The notes under the pieces: model-generated
What the model was told of the DNA's origin: nothing
Databases searched by the model: none
Seen by the model: only the letters and a program-made list of their open reading frames with translations
Made by a program: the position numbers and the translations under genes
Part shown: piece after piece, positions 8,800 through 18,823 of the stretch
Position numbering within the stretch: the stretch's first letter is position 1
Layout of the letters: each line of letters starts with the position of its first letter
Source of the DNA: Francisella orientalis FNO12
GTDB taxonomy: Bacteria; Pseudomonadota; Gammaproteobacteria; Francisellales; Francisellaceae
Length of the DNA stretch: 64,000 bases
Assembly (NCBI RefSeq): GCF_001042525.2
Contig: NZ_CP011921.2
Coordinates: forward strand, 1,364,001-1,428,000
Reading direction: 5' to 3'

Positions 8800-9957
8800 T
8801 TAGTTATTTTGATAAACTAACTGTGTTGCTGAGATATCTACACTAACCACATCACCATTTTTTATAAAAAACTTACATAATATATGATGATATCTCTCTA
8901 ACTGTGTAATAGTCAGTAACTCCTTAATATGCCTTTCAATATAATCGTAAGCCATTTTGAAGCTATAATTATCTGACTTGACTACAGCGAGTTCTAGTAA
9001 CATAAGGATACTATTATAATCATGGTTAGTTCTAGTAAGAACTTTTTCAGATAGTTTAGCTACTGGGATACTAAATGCATTGACATAAATTTTTAGCATT
9101 TCTGGCAAGATATTATTTGCAGCTAATTGCTTCTTAGCAAACTTTTCTGCCAACACCATTTCTTCAAAGTCAACAAGTTGCTCTAAATAAACTCCGCTTA
9201 ATAGATTTGTAGTATCTGCTTTATTGTATATATCTAATAATTTATTAACATCTTTTGCTTTTCTTAATGCTAAGATAATTAGCTTTTCTCCCAAGTCTTG
9301 CTTTAAATAAACATCGTATTTTTCTAAAATTTTGAGAGCAAAAACATCATCCTCATCATCTAAAGCAATACTCGCTGCCAAATTTGCAATATTAGGCAAA
9401 AATCTACTATCATTTTTCTCTAAAAGTAAAATTACTTTAGCACGTGCTTCTGAGAGTTTCTGTACAAGATAGAGCTTATAGACCTCAAAAAATTTATATA
9501 CAATTGTATTATTGTTAATCTGCTTAAGAGCTTTATCTAATTCTTTGATGTCTTTGGAGTTTGCGATCATACAAATCTTTTTAAAAAGTACATACTCCTT
9601 AAAATGTCTTGGAGATATTTTAGAAATATTCGAAACACTTAGCTTATTGGTTAATCTATTATTTTCCAGAACCATATCAGCAAGTAAGTCTGTAAATCTC
9701 TCCTGTTTATCAACCGTAAATAGACCAATAAACCGGTTAAATAATAAATATGGAAGTTGAAAACTTAACTTAATTACCCTAAAGCCAAAAACTAATACAA
9801 ATAATAATGCAAAAACTATAAATACACAAGCAACCAAGTTTACTTTGATAGCTTTATCAGCCATCACTAACATAATATATCCATGATTTTTAGTTGCCCA
9901 TATACCAATCAAAGTAGCTAGAGCAACAACTATTATAAGCTTTAAAATCCTTATCAT
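8800..9957 (-). CDS. hemY: HemY-like inner membrane protein of the haem operon
   Basis: The 385-residue protein has two N-terminal membrane helices (about residues 5-22 and 38-62, with the typical HemY spacing), then a helical TPR-like domain. HemY is conserved beside hemX and hemD in Gammaproteobacteria. It is not the protoporphyrinogen oxidase HemY of Gram-positives, and its role in haem biosynthesis is still indirect. The start overlaps the end of hemX by four bases (translational coupling). Confidence 0.85.
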   Translation of the reverse strand: MIRILKLIIVVALATLIGIWATKNHGYIMLVMADKAIKVNLVACVFIVFALLFVLVFGFRVIKLSFQLPYLLFNRFIGLFTVDKQERFTDLLADMVLENNRLTNKLSVSNISKISPRHFKEYVLFKKICMIANSKDIKELDKALKQINNNTIVYKFFEVYKLYLVQKLSEARAKVILLLEKNDSRFLPNIANLAASIALDDEDDVFALKILEKYDVYLKQDLGEKLIILALRKAKDVNKLLDIYNKADTTNLLSGVYLEQLVDFEEMVLAEKFAKKQLAANNILPEMLKIYVNAFSIPVAKLSEKVLTRTNHDYNSILMLLELAVVKSDNYSFKMAYDYIERHIKELLTITQLERYHHILCKFFIKNGDVVSVDISATQLVYQNN

Positions 9958-11039
9958 TTATCACTTCCTTGTATACTCATATTAGTTTTAGCCAAGTTCG
10001 ATTCTTTTACCAAAAGTTTATTTTGCTGCTCAGATAACTGATTAATAACCTTATCTAAACTACTATTTATATCATCAAGATTTTGCGATCTAATATTTTC
10101 TATACTCGTCTCCAATTCTTTTGCATTGCTATCCTGCACAAAGTATCGATCAACAATATTAATAAGATTATCTTTAGCTTGATCAATGCTATCTTGATCA
10201 TTACTATACATAGCACTCTGTAACTGTATCAATGAGTTATACAAATTACTTGCAATAGCTTGTTTAGCTTGATTAGTTGCAACAAGAGTCTGATTCTCTG
10301 GTATATTTTGTATTTCAACTACAGAATTTAAAATTTTCATATAATTATTTTGAGAAGATATACTAGCTTCAACAGAAATATTCTCAGGAGTGATATATTT
10401 AAGCTTAGCAAACTGCTGTTGAATAGAAGCGAACTGCTTAATAATATCATTTCTTGAAAGAGCTTTTCTTAAAGAATCTTTTACTTTCTGACGCTCACTA
10501 ACACTTATACTTACAACCCCACTAGCCTCTATTTTATAAAATGCACTATCAACCAGTTCATTAGCCTTTTGAGCATTACCATCAAAAATTGCCACATCTT
10601 TAGCTAATACTAAGTAGTTAATAGCTGACTGAATATTTACTATACTCATCTGCAAATACAAATCTTTAGTTGGAACTGCTACTTGATTACCCAATGTTGT
10701 AACTTGAGACTGTGTAGCTTTAAGACTCTCTGTTAAAAAATCATTTTGTGCACTTAGATCTTTTATTGTCTCTTTTTGTTCAGCTTGCATTAATTTAAGT
10801 GATTCAAGTTGATTTTGTAAACTATTTAAAGCTCGATCGTTAGCACCAAGTTTATTATCACTTCTTTCAAAATCAATAACAGAATAACTAGCCAAACCAA
10901 GAGCTACTAAAGATACAACAATGCTTGCTTTAGAAAAGATATTAAATGACGCTTTCTTCTTATTTAAATTTGACTCCTGAGCAACATTATCATTAGTGTT
11001 ATTGGTTTGCTCTTGCTGAATATTTTTTTCCTGTGACAT
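9954..11039 (-). CDS. hemX: HemX-like membrane protein of the haem operon
   Basis: The chosen ATG at 11039 (MSQEKN) gives about 361 residues; an in-frame ATG at 11051 is also possible. A disordered Q/N-rich N-terminus of about 30 residues is followed by one membrane helix (ASIVVSLVALGLASYSV), a coiled coil (LNSLQNQLESLKLMQ and following) and a helical periplasmic domain. This is the HemX layout. It is often annotated as uroporphyrin-III C-methyltransferase, but it has no methyltransferase motifs. The start lies inside the 3' end of hemD, overlapping by about 41 bases. Confidence 0.85.
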   Translation of the reverse strand: MSQEKNIQQEQTNNTNDNVAQESNLNKKKASFNIFSKASIVVSLVALGLASYSVIDFERSDNKLGANDRALNSLQNQLESLKLMQAEQKETIKDLSAQNDFLTESLKATQSQVTTLGNQVAVPTKDLYLQMSIVNIQSAINYLVLAKDVAIFDGNAQKANELVDSAFYKIEASGVVSISVSERQKVKDSLRKALSRNDIIKQFASIQQQFAKLKYITPENISVEASISSQNNYMKILNSVVEIQNIPENQTLVATNQAKQAIASNLYNSLIQLQSAMYSNDQDSIDQAKDNLINIVDRYFVQDSNAKELETSIENIRSQNLDDINSSLDKVINQLSEQQNKLLVKESNLAKTNMSIQGSDK

Positions 11040-11757
11040 TCTTAGCCTCAATATGTTCTCGTATTTTTTGATAGATACAGTTATTATCTAATTTCTCAAG
11101 CTTCAAAGTATTTTCAAAGCCTTGTTCATTAACAAATTCTAACATTTTCGGGCTTGTTATGGTAATAATTGCAGCTGTGGGAGCTACTATTTCATCAAAA
11201 ACTCTATTCAAAGATCTAAAAACAGCTATACTTGTTGCAATGATTACATCAGGATGTATACCATCATCAATCACTTTCAAATACGATTGACTAAGCACAG
11301 TAATACTCTCAAAAACTCTCTGATAAGTTTCAAATTTATCGCACTTTGTTAGTTGTGATATTTCTTTAACAAGCAATTCATTTCCAGAAACTCCAGAGAT
11401 AACCGCAAAACTATCATCAGAGACATCTTCTTCTATGATTAGCTTTAGAAGCTCTTGTGAACCATGATTATGTGGATATATAGCATCTAAACCATATCTT
11501 TTTAGAGTTTTTGCAGTAGTTTGACCTACGCTGTAGAGTTTTTTATCTTGAAACAATTTAGGATTATATTGAGCAAACAAACTCTCAATGGCATATTTGC
11601 TAGTAAATATATAACTTGTATAATCCAGTACTGAACTTGTTATTCTAATATAATCTATATTAATACATGGCAAACTTATAGCTGTGTACCCTTCAGATCT
11701 TAGTAATTGTGAAAGCTTATCAGCATCATCCTTAGGGCGACAAACTAGTATTTTCAT
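10999..11757 (-). CDS. hemD: Uroporphyrinogen-III synthase
   Basis: The 252-residue protein has the two-domain HemD fold. It begins ILVCRPKDDADKLSQLLRSEG, and SYIFTSKYAIESLF (near residue 48) is the conserved strand-helix of the first domain. GVSGNELL lies near 120 and ATSIAVFRSLNRVF near 178. HemD closes hydroxymethylbilane with ring D inversion to uroporphyrinogen III, the branch point of haem synthesis. It abuts sufE upstream (stop next to start) and overlaps hemX downstream, so sufE-hemD-hemX-hemY look like one operon. Confidence 0.88.
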   Translation of the reverse strand: MKILVCRPKDDADKLSQLLRSEGYTAISLPCINIDYIRITSSVLDYTSYIFTSKYAIESLFAQYNPKLFQDKKLYSVGQTTAKTLKRYGLDAIYPHNHGSQELLKLIIEEDVSDDSFAVISGVSGNELLVKEISQLTKCDKFETYQRVFESITVLSQSYLKVIDDGIHPDVIIATSIAVFRSLNRVFDEIVAPTAAIITITSPKMLEFVNEQGFENTLKLEKLDNNCIYQKIREHIEAKNVTGKKYSARANQ

Positions 11758-12174
11758 TTACTGATTTTCTTGTGCGGTAGCATAGATATAATTTAGCATC
11801 GACTTCAGACCATTAGCTCTTGTCGAGCTCAAATTATTACCAAAACCAATTTCTTTAATAAAATTAGTATCTGAATTAAGTATATCTGCTGAAGTTGCGT
11901 CACTATATACTCTTAGTAACATTCCAATCAACCCCGAAACAATCAATGCATCACTAGTAGCTATAAAATGTAACTTACCATCTTTTATACTACTGTCGAA
12001 CCAGACTTGGGATTGACAGCCTTTAACCAAATGCTCCTCAGTTTTTTTATTTTGAGGAAATTCTGGTAATTGCTTACCCAATGATATGACATAGTCATAC
12101 TTATCTTCCCAGTCTTCGAAGAAAGATAATTCTTCAACTAATTCTTGCTGTCTTTGTATAACTTGATTTTCCAT
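11758..12174 (-). CDS. sufE: SufE-family cysteine desulfurase sulfur acceptor
   Basis: A 138-residue SufE/CsdE protein with the persulfide-accepting cysteine Cys53 in VKGCQSQVW and the downstream GLIGMLLRVYS and GLKSMLNYIY helices. SufE takes sulfane sulfur from a cysteine desulfurase and passes it to the Suf Fe-S scaffold. It is the first gene of the group leading into hemD, so Fe-S and tetrapyrrole synthesis may be co-expressed. SufE and CsdE cannot be separated here. Confidence 0.85.
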   Translation of the reverse strand: MENQVIQRQQELVEELSFFEDWEDKYDYVISLGKQLPEFPQNKKTEEHLVKGCQSQVWFDSSIKDGKLHFIATSDALIVSGLIGMLLRVYSDATSADILNSDTNFIKEIGFGNNLSSTRANGLKSMLNYIYATAQENQ

Positions 12175-12292
12175 ACTAACTTATTACTATTTTAAATAAT
12201 GATATTTTGAAACTTATGATATGTTATCACACACTAAAATTCATATAAACTTGATAAAACACCATATTTTCTCAAAAAAAATAAAAATACTG

Positions 12293-12321
12293 TTGACAGG
12301 ATCACAAAACAGCCCTATAAT
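12293..12321 (+). promoter_or_regulatory. Consensus sigma70 promoter of tRNA-Asn
   Basis: TTGACA at 12293-12298, a 17-base spacer and TATAAT at 12316-12321: an exact match to the sigma70 consensus at optimal spacing. The -10 ends 11 bases before the mature tRNA-Asn 5' end. Confidence 0.9.
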
Positions 12322-12332
12322 ACCTCACAAGT

Positions 12333-12408
12333 TCCCCGATAGCTCAGTCGGTAGAGCAGTTGACTGTTAATCAATTGGTCGGCGGTTCAAGTCCGTCTCG
12401 GGGAGCCA
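12333..12408 (+). tRNA. tRNA-Asn (anticodon GTT)
   Basis: A 76-base tRNA including an encoded CCA (12406-12408). The acceptor stem TCCCCGA pairs with TCGGGGA, the D-arm is AGCTCAGTCGGTAGAGC, the anticodon loop of CTGTTAA gives GTT, and the T-arm GGTTCAAGTCC is standard. Immediately after it an A/T-only dyad (about 12420-12451) ending in a T-run may act as a weak terminator. Confidence 0.96.
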
Positions 12409-12635
12409 ATAAATTCAAGAAAAATTTTCCACTATACTAAAAATTTTTTTACTTAGGGTAGTTTGTATTTTTCTCCTCCTTTCTTATCTCTAAATTTACG
12501 AATTCTGAATAGCCCTAAGTGTGCTTATCATTATAATATTAGTTTTACTTATAATGTAATTTAGAAATTTCGATTTCACTTATAGTTAAATTTTGACTAT
12601 ACTCGTTAACATCAGTATTTATAAAGTTTGACAAT

Positions 12636-12791
12636 ATGATATTTTTAATCTTTCTAACAACATTTCTTAGCTTAATATTTCCAATAACAAATAAGCATAA
12701 GTTAGCTATCACCCTTTTCCTTGTGTCTTTGGGATTATTACTAGTAGTATTTATCCCTCATACAATTCGATATATAAATATTCAACTTTAA
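12636..12791 (+). CDS. 51-residue two-helix membrane protein next to dsbB (DUF5993-like)
   Basis: ATG 12636 to TAA 12789-12791 encodes 51 residues: one hydrophobic helix (about 2-17), a short basic ITNKHK turn and a second helix (about 23-40), then IPHTIRYINIQL. It sits ten bases before the DsbB-like gene. In my recollection small DUF5993 proteins of this size and pattern recur next to DsbB-family genes in Gammaproteobacteria, which favours a real gene and perhaps a partner of the oxidase. No strong ribosome-binding site is visible. The function is unknown. Confidence 0.6.
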   Translation: MIFLIFLTTFLSLIFPITNKHKLAITLFLVSLGLLLVVFIPHTIRYINIQL

Positions 12792-12801
12792 GAGGCTAGC
12801 T

Positions 12802-13338
12802 ATGAAAGATAATATTTTAGATTTATTCGACTCTTTAGCTATTATTGGTATAAGTATCGTTTTAGCAATGGCTTTTTATTATCAACTTTATTTCCAAGAG
12901 CTACCGTGTGCCTTATGTGTGTTCCAAAGAATGTCACTGAGCTTATTAACTTTTGGATTACTACTAAACTTGTCGCATGGTAATAAATATAAGAACTATT
13001 TGTTCGTAACATTAGTAGCTATTTTAAATGCTGCAATGGCGATGACACAAATACTTTTACATATTGTTCCAGGTACTGGAAATTATGGAGATGCAGTATT
13101 TTCATTACATATGTATACTTGGAATTTTATTGTAAGTATTATTTTCATAATATATGCGACTATTTGCGGGTTCTTTACTCCAAATGAAGACAAAAAGAAA
13201 AATTTAAATTTATTCACAAAGATAGAGATATTTTTGATACTAACTTTAACACTTGCTAACACAATAAGCGTATTTATTGAATGTGGTCCGCATCTTTGCC
13301 CATCTGATCCAGATAGTTATTGGTTATTAAACCTATAA
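12802..13338 (+). CDS. dsbB: DsbB-family disulfide oxidoreductase with a C-terminal cysteine pair
   Basis: A 178-residue polytopic protein. The first periplasmic loop carries C36-A-L-C39, the DsbB CxxC that passes electrons to quinone, and Q-R-M follows at 42-44. Five hydrophobic segments can be drawn (about 12-30, 45-61, 66-85, 103-123, 138-159). The canonical second cysteine pair is absent from the loop between helices 3 and 4. Instead Cys161 and Cys166 (CGPHLC) lie in the tail after the fifth helix, which would be periplasmic. It should reoxidise a DsbA-like partner. An AAGAGG-type ribosome-binding site precedes the ATG. Confidence 0.85.
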   Translation: MKDNILDLFDSLAIIGISIVLAMAFYYQLYFQELPCALCVFQRMSLSLLTFGLLLNLSHGNKYKNYLFVTLVAILNAAMAMTQILLHIVPGTGNYGDAVFSLHMYTWNFIVSIIFIIYATICGFFTPNEDKKKNLNLFTKIEIFLILTLTLANTISVFIECGPHLCPSDPDSYWLLNL

Positions 13339-13345
13339 AAAATAA

Positions 13346-13482
13346 TTGACATAAAATTTATTCAGTATAGAATATACACTCCTAAGCAAAATCATATCCA
13401 ACGAGTAACAAAGTTACGCTTTTGGGTTTGATTAAGTCTTAATATATAAAGATTACTCTAGGTGATACTCCTTAGTTTTTTT
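13346..13482 (+). ncRNA. Candidate structured small RNA with its own promoter and terminator
   Basis: TTGACA (13346-13351), a 16-base spacer and TAGAAT (13368-13373) make a good promoter. From a predicted start near 13380 the sequence can fold: GTAAC-AAA-GTTAC at 13405-13417 is a local hairpin, GAGTAA (13403-13408) can instead pair with TTACTC (13453-13458), and CTAAG (13382-13386) can pair with CTTAG (13471-13475). A short hairpin CTAGG...CCTTAG (13458-13475) followed by seven Ts (13476-13482) looks like an intrinsic terminator. There is no open reading frame of note. The RNA would be about 100 bases and end before proS. I do not recognise it as 6S, SRP, RNase P or tmRNA. Confidence 0.5.
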
Positions 13483-13584
13483 CATATCTCCTTAACTTCC
13501 TTCATCTAGAGTCAATTTTTATATTTTATAATTATTTTTTTGCTATAATTTAGCTCATATTATTATTTTGAAATTTAGATAATC

Positions 13585-15282
13585 ATGAAAGCTACACAAA
13601 CCCTTATTACTACTACAAAAGAGCTTCCTAAAGAAGCTGTACTTACTAGCCATCAATACATGCTAAAAGCTGGTTTGATAAAAAAACTTGCTTCAGGAAT
13701 CTATACATGGATGCCTGTAGGGTTAAAAGTTCTACAGAAAATCCAAAATATAGTCCGTGAAGAAATGAATAAAGCTAGAGCAAGCGAGTTATTACTGCCA
13801 AGTGTCCTACCTTCTGAATTATTACAAGAAACTCATCGCTGGGATAAGTTTGGTCCTGAGCTTCTGAAGCTAAAAGACAGACATGAAAGAGATTTTTGCT
13901 ATGGTCCAACCCATGAAGAACCTATTGTAAACATGGCTCGTGACACTATCAAGAGTTACAAACAATTACCTCTAAATCTTTATCAAATTCAAACAAAATT
14001 TAGAGATGAGATCCGCCCTCGTTTTGGTGTGATGCGTGCTCGTGAATTTATCATGAAAGATGCTTACTCATTCCATGAAAATAACGAATGCCTACATAAT
14101 ACTTACAATAAGATGCATGAAACTTATTGTAACATCCTTGATAAAATTGGCTTAGTCTATCGTCCTGTCCGCGCTGACACTGGAGCAATCGGTGGTGATA
14201 ATAGTCATGAGTTTCAAGTATTAGCCAATGCTGGTGAAGATATTATATGCTACAGCAATGGCTCTGACTATGCTGCAAATATTGAGCTAGCAACCTATGC
14301 AAAACCAGATTTAAGCACAAGAGCAGTTTCTGAGAATACTATAACAAAAACTCATACTCCAAATATTAAGACTATCGAAAAACTTTGTAGCGAACTTGAT
14401 TTTGATATCAAAAAAACTATTAAAACTATGGTTATAAAAGATGCTAAAGGTAATTTCTTCGCTTTAGTTATCCGAGGCGACCATGAACTTAACGAGACAA
14501 AAATTAATAAACTTGAACAAATTGTAGCTCCATACATTCTTGCAACTAAAGATGAAATCTTCTCTATTTTTAATGCTAATCCAGGTTCATTAGGGATAGT
14601 TAACTGTCCTGTACAAATCATAGCTGATTATAGTGCAATGATGATTGAAGATATCTATTGTGGTGCAAATGAAGACGATTATCACTTTACGAATGTGAAT
14701 TGGGATAGAGATATCACTAATTATCAAATTGCCGATATTAGAAATGTAGTTACAGGAGACATCTCTCCAGATAATAACGGAACTCTAGAGCTCACAAACG
14801 GTATCGAAGTTGGACATATTTTCGAGCTTGGAGATGTTTATTCAAAACCAATGAATGCTAATATAATTGACCAAGATGGCAAACCTAAACCTATGCTTAT
14901 GGGTTGCTACGGTTTTGGAGTATCGCGTGTAATGGCTGCTACAATTGAACAATCTCATGATGAAAATGGAATCATTTGGCCAGAGGCTATCGCTCCATAT
15001 CAAGTTGCAATATTACCAATCAACTACAACAAATTAGATAATGTCAAACAAACAGCTGACAAACTCTATCAAGAGTTAGTTACAAAAGGAATAGATGTGA
15101 TTTTAGATGATAGAGGTGCAAGACCTGGTGTGATGTTTGCTGATGCAGATCTTATAGGCTACTCACATCATGTGGTTATTAGTGATAGACTGTTAGAACA
15201 AGGTTTGATTGAGTATAAAAATCGTAAAACTCAAGAAAAACAAGAAATTACATTAGAAAAATTATTCGATATTCTAGCCTAA
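13585..15282 (+). CDS. proS: Prolyl-tRNA synthetase
   Basis: A 565-residue bacterial-type class II synthetase. Motif 1 lies around [19 protein letters not shown], motif 2 around [18 protein letters not shown], and motif 3 near [17 protein letters not shown]. Between motifs 2 and 3 is the YbaK-like editing insertion (about residues 230-390), which clears Ala-tRNA(Pro). The C-terminal anticodon-binding domain includes [19 protein letters not shown]. It charges tRNA(Pro) in the cytoplasm. The last codons overlap the convergent membrane-protein gene by nine bases. Confidence 0.95.
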   Translation: MKATQTLITTTKELPKEAVLTSHQYMLKAGLIKKLASGIYTWMPVGLKVLQKIQNIVREEMNKARASELLLPSVLPSELLQETHRWDKFGPELLKLKDRHERDFCYGPTHEEPIVNMARDTIKSYKQLPLNLYQIQTKFRDEIRPRFGVMRAREFIMKDAYSFHENNECLHNTYNKMHETYCNILDKIGLVYRPVRADTGAIGGDNSHEFQVLANAGEDIICYSNGSDYAANIELATYAKPDLSTRAVSENTITKTHTPNIKTIEKLCSELDFDIKKTIKTMVIKDAKGNFFALVIRGDHELNETKINKLEQIVAPYILATKDEIFSIFNANPGSLGIVNCPVQIIADYSAMMIEDIYCGANEDDYHFTNVNWDRDITNYQIADIRNVVTGDISPDNNGTLELTNGIEVGHIFELGDVYSKPMNANIIDQDGKPKPMLMGCYGFGVSRVMAATIEQSHDENGIIWPEAIAPYQVAILPINYNKLDNVKQTADKLYQELVTKGIDVILDDRGARPGVMFADADLIGYSHHVVISDRLLEQGLIEYKNRKTQEKQEITLEKLFDILA

Positions 15283-16590
15283 TTCTTTTCCATAAACTCT
15301 ATCAAAATCATAAAACTTAGCGTAAGCATCGTTATTATATGCATTTTCATCTGATGTAATATCATCTATAAAAGTTATTTGACTAAGTTCAGGAATTATG
15401 GGTAAGGTAGGATCAGAGATATTATTTTGCTGATAGTATGCAACTAAAATATTCCTACACCTTTCAAACTTATATATTTCAAAATAAATACTTACCATTA
15501 ATGTGAGTTGTATTACTAATAATACTAAAAACACCCAACTTAAAGAATTTAATCGAAACCTTAACTTCAGAATAAAACTAGTACTATGATTATAAAATTG
15601 CTGCATCATTATTATAAAAAATACTGCATCATAAATTAATAAAACTCTTTGATTCAAATCATAAGACTTAGCCACAGGTGTCAATACAAATATTGAGGAT
15701 GCAGTTGCTACCCCATATATAAAAGAAGCTTTCTTTGTGATATTTTTGTTTGTAAAAATAAGAACTAAGGATATCAATAGCATCAACATAGGCACAAGTG
15801 TATCGCCAGGCTTTGTTACAATTTGTGTAACTAAGTTTATAACTTGACTAAATATAGTTACATGGCCTTCGGAATATACTATATTTAGTCTTACATAATT
15901 ACCAGGAGCTACTATTAGAATTATACCTCCCACCACACAAGCTATAAAAAAATATAATATATTCTTACCTATTTCATTTTGAGAGAGCTTTTGATTTAAA
16001 AAATAAGCAAAACACAAAATAATTGCGACACCAACAAATATTTCATTATATAAGCCAATAAAAAATCCCGTAAATAAACTAAACCATATATGCTGTTTAT
16101 CTTTCACTATAGATATATAGTAGAAAATAACTAATAACGTTATGCCCCAAAAGTACTGCACTGCTGCTGTTTTCCATACAACATTAGCAATAAATCCTAT
16201 TTGATAAAAAAGAAAAACAAAAAAGAAAAAGTATATTAAAAAATCCTTCGATAATAGTTCAACTTTTATTTTAGATCTTACTATTTTATATGAATATAGC
16301 ACAAACAGATAAAAACATAACGAGTTAATTATATTAATTAGAAATACTGATAAATGGATATATTTTTTACTCAAAAACAGATAGATTAACGCCTGTGCTG
16401 ATATCCGACCTGTCCAATGAATATAATTTGATGCAATACCACGAAGGTATATAATGAAACCCTTATCAAGAGCATCAGTATAAGCTCTACCAAAATCATC
16501 AGCTCTTAAAGGCTGTAAATAGTTTATAACAAAGAAAAAAGCTATTATCAAAACAGCTATTATTACATTCGTACGTGAAATTTTCATCAA
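15274..16590 (-). CDS. Polytopic membrane protein, DUF6056-like, possible GT-C glycosyltransferase (paralogue 1)
   Basis: A 438-residue protein with about ten membrane helices. After the first helix comes [15 protein letters not shown], where the Asp-Asp sits in the first external loop as the catalytic acid does in GT-C enzymes. [20 protein letters not shown] follows, and later [11 protein letters not shown] and APGNYVRL. The same ordered motifs occur in the 24.2-25.6 kb gene, so the two are paralogues. GT-C enzymes of GtrII type transfer sugars from polyprenyl-phosphate donors to surface polysaccharide, which would fit the FlmF-like donor synthase at 34.4 kb. The glycosyltransferase role is inferred; the paralogy is seen directly. 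Confidence 0.65.
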   Translation of the reverse strand: MMKISRTNVIIAVLIIAFFFVINYLQPLRADDFGRAYTDALDKGFIIYLRGIASNYIHWTGRISAQALIYLFLSKKYIHLSVFLINIINSLCFYLFVLYSYKIVRSKIKVELLSKDFLIYFFFFVFLFYQIGFIANVVWKTAAVQYFWGITLLVIFYYISIVKDKQHIWFSLFTGFFIGLYNEIFVGVAIILCFAYFLNQKLSQNEIGKNILYFFIACVVGGIILIVAPGNYVRLNIVYSEGHVTIFSQVINLVTQIVTKPGDTLVPMLMLLISLVLIFTNKNITKKASFIYGVATASSIFVLTPVAKSYDLNQRVLLIYDAVFFIIMMQQFYNHSTSFILKLRFRLNSLSWVFLVLLVIQLTLMVSIYFEIYKFERCRNILVAYYQQNNISDPTLPIIPELSQITFIDDITSDENAYNNDAYAKFYDFDRVYGKELG

Positions 16591-16746
16591 TACTATAAAT
16601 AATAAAACCTTATGAAGAAGTCTATATTATTTCAATACTTAAATAAAGACTAATAAAAGTGACTCATAGTACCCAGAATAAATTATACTTTATAAAAACC
16701 AATAAAAATGTATCACAATATATAGAAACTCTTATAAAAAGTACTA

Positions 16747-18723
16747 ATGAGCAATATAAGATATAGATGGATTAAGAGCATTTGCTGTATTATCAGTAGT
16801 TCTATTCCACCTAAATATAAGTTGGATTAAATCTGGCTTTCTTGGTGTAGATATATTTTTTGTAATTTCTGGATATTTTAATTACATCTATAGTTCTTAG
16901 AGATCTACAAAGCGATTCTTTTTCTATCAAAAATTTTTATCTAAGAAGAGTTAGAAGAATTCTACTTGCATTAATAGTTGTCTTAGTTTTCTCTACTTTT
17001 TTTGCATGGCTTATATTACTACCGCAAGATTTAATAGACTACGCCGAATCACTTGTTAGCGCAATTGCTTCTTTTTCTAATATCTATTTCTTTGTAAAAC
17101 TTGATTTTGGTTACTTTGGACAAAACTCACAAATAATACCACTACTTCACACATGGTCATTAGGTGTAGAAGAACAGTTTTATATGATCTGGCCATTAAT
17201 CTTAATATTATTATTTAAACTGAGATTTTCAACAAAAGTAAAACTTCTAACTACTTCAATAATATTGCTAGTTATATCTTGCTTGATTTTCCTTTCTGGG
17301 GAATTTAATTTATATATTCTAAGCTCTGACAGATGGTATTACTTTCCAACTCATAGAGCATTCGAACTTTTATTTGGTTGCTGTTTAGCCATATATCTTA
17401 ATAATCCAGAGACTATAAACAATAGCAAACTAACTCTTAATATACTCTCTGCAATAAGCGCTTTAATGATGATAGCCCCTATATTTTTATTAATGTGAGT
17501 TTCCCAAGTATTTGGACTGTTCTTGCATGTATTGGAGCGACTATTTATATATATTCTGGCGCAAACACTAATCATATACCTATTATAAATAGAATACTTT
17601 CTCTAAAACCTATTGTGGCTATAGGTCTTATCTCATATTCCTTATATTTATGGCATTGACCTATTATTGCTTATATCAACTATTTAAGTATCAATAAAAC
17701 TGCAACTATTTGTAGCATAATTTTTACTGCTTGTTTAGCCCTTGCTACATTAACATATTTATTTGTAGAAAAACCTTTTAGACACAAATATAAGTTTAGC
17801 TTTACTAAAAGCTTTATACTACTATGGATAATACCTCTAATTTTGGCTTGCTGCTTTTTCATAGTATCAACTAATAATAAATTTGGTTTCAATTCCTCAA
17901 ACCTTATTGATCAAAATAAACTAACTTATAACTACGGGTTTAATAAAATTGATCAAAACAATTGTTTTCTTATGATTCAATCTGCTAGCTTTCAATCAAA
18001 ACAGCTTCCTAACATTAATGTCTGTTCAATCGGAAGCCCTAAGGCTAAAGATACAAATTTTCTGTTGGTAGGTGACTCTCATGCAAGATCTGAAATACCG
18101 ATGATAACTACTTGGCTTGATAACATAAACTAGAAAGCTTACGTTGTAACCCAAAAATCCACACCCTTCTTACCAACTTTCAAAAATGTTGTTGAATACG
18201 TTTCTGTTACTGATAGAAATAAGGCTATTACTAATTTGATAAAATCAAAAAAATATAAATATGTTATTCTTGCTGGTGAATGGTCAAATGCACTATACTC
18301 TAGTTCAATTGATTCAATACAATAATCCATCAAGTTAGTAGTAGATAGTGGTAGTATACCTATACTTATTTTAGATACTCCAGCACTCAACACTGATGTC
18401 ACTAATCTTTGTCCATTAGAAAAAAATAAACTACCATTTATTTTTGGAGATAATTCATGAAAATTAAATATAGAATTTATCAAACAACAACAGTTGGTAT
18501 TTTCTAATCTTGTTGAAAAACTCAAAAAGGAATTTCAAAAATTAGTAATTATTGATCCTAAAAAAGCGATCAGTGATGACAGTTACTACAATATTGTAAT
18601 AGATAATATTCCGATCTATGCCGACTCAAATCATCTTAACTATATAGGCTCAGAACTATTAGTATTAGGAAAAAATATTTATCTATGTACGGTAACCCTC
18701 TTGAATTCACCACAAAGCATTAA
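16747..18723 (+). pseudogene. OafA-type acyltransferase with SGNH domain, heavily degraded
   Basis: Conceptual translation over three frames matches the intact acyltransferase at 59-61 kb nearly end to end. It covers the N-terminal acyltransferase-3 part ([17 protein letters not shown], then [14 protein letters not shown]), the LHTWSLGVEEQFY block, and the SGNH part with GDSHARSE and a late DSNHLNYIG. Lesions seen: a small deletion after IRYR near 16765, a frameshift near 16870, premature stops near 17500 and 17658 (TGA in place of a Trp codon in LYLWHW), and more stops near 18130, 18325 and 18458. It is clearly non-functional. It once O-acylated a surface glycan and is flanked by the GT-C-like paralogue. 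Confidence 0.92.
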
Positions 18724-18823
18724 CATATCTCTATTATTTATTATGTTTTTCGCACAAAATTCTACTTAAAATATATATTTATATTATATACTGTAAATAC
18801 ACTAATAATTTATAACAAAGACT

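Noticed and set aside
10999-11051. Overlap of hemD and hemX as a frameshift joining them
   Set aside because: Each protein has a complete, family-typical length and start, so the overlap is normal operon packing.
16747-18723. Several ORFs of 70-130 codons inside this stretch as separate small genes
   Set aside because: In the plus direction they are ordered fragments of one acyltransferase matching the intact paralogue at 59-61 kb; the minus-strand ORFs are shadows.
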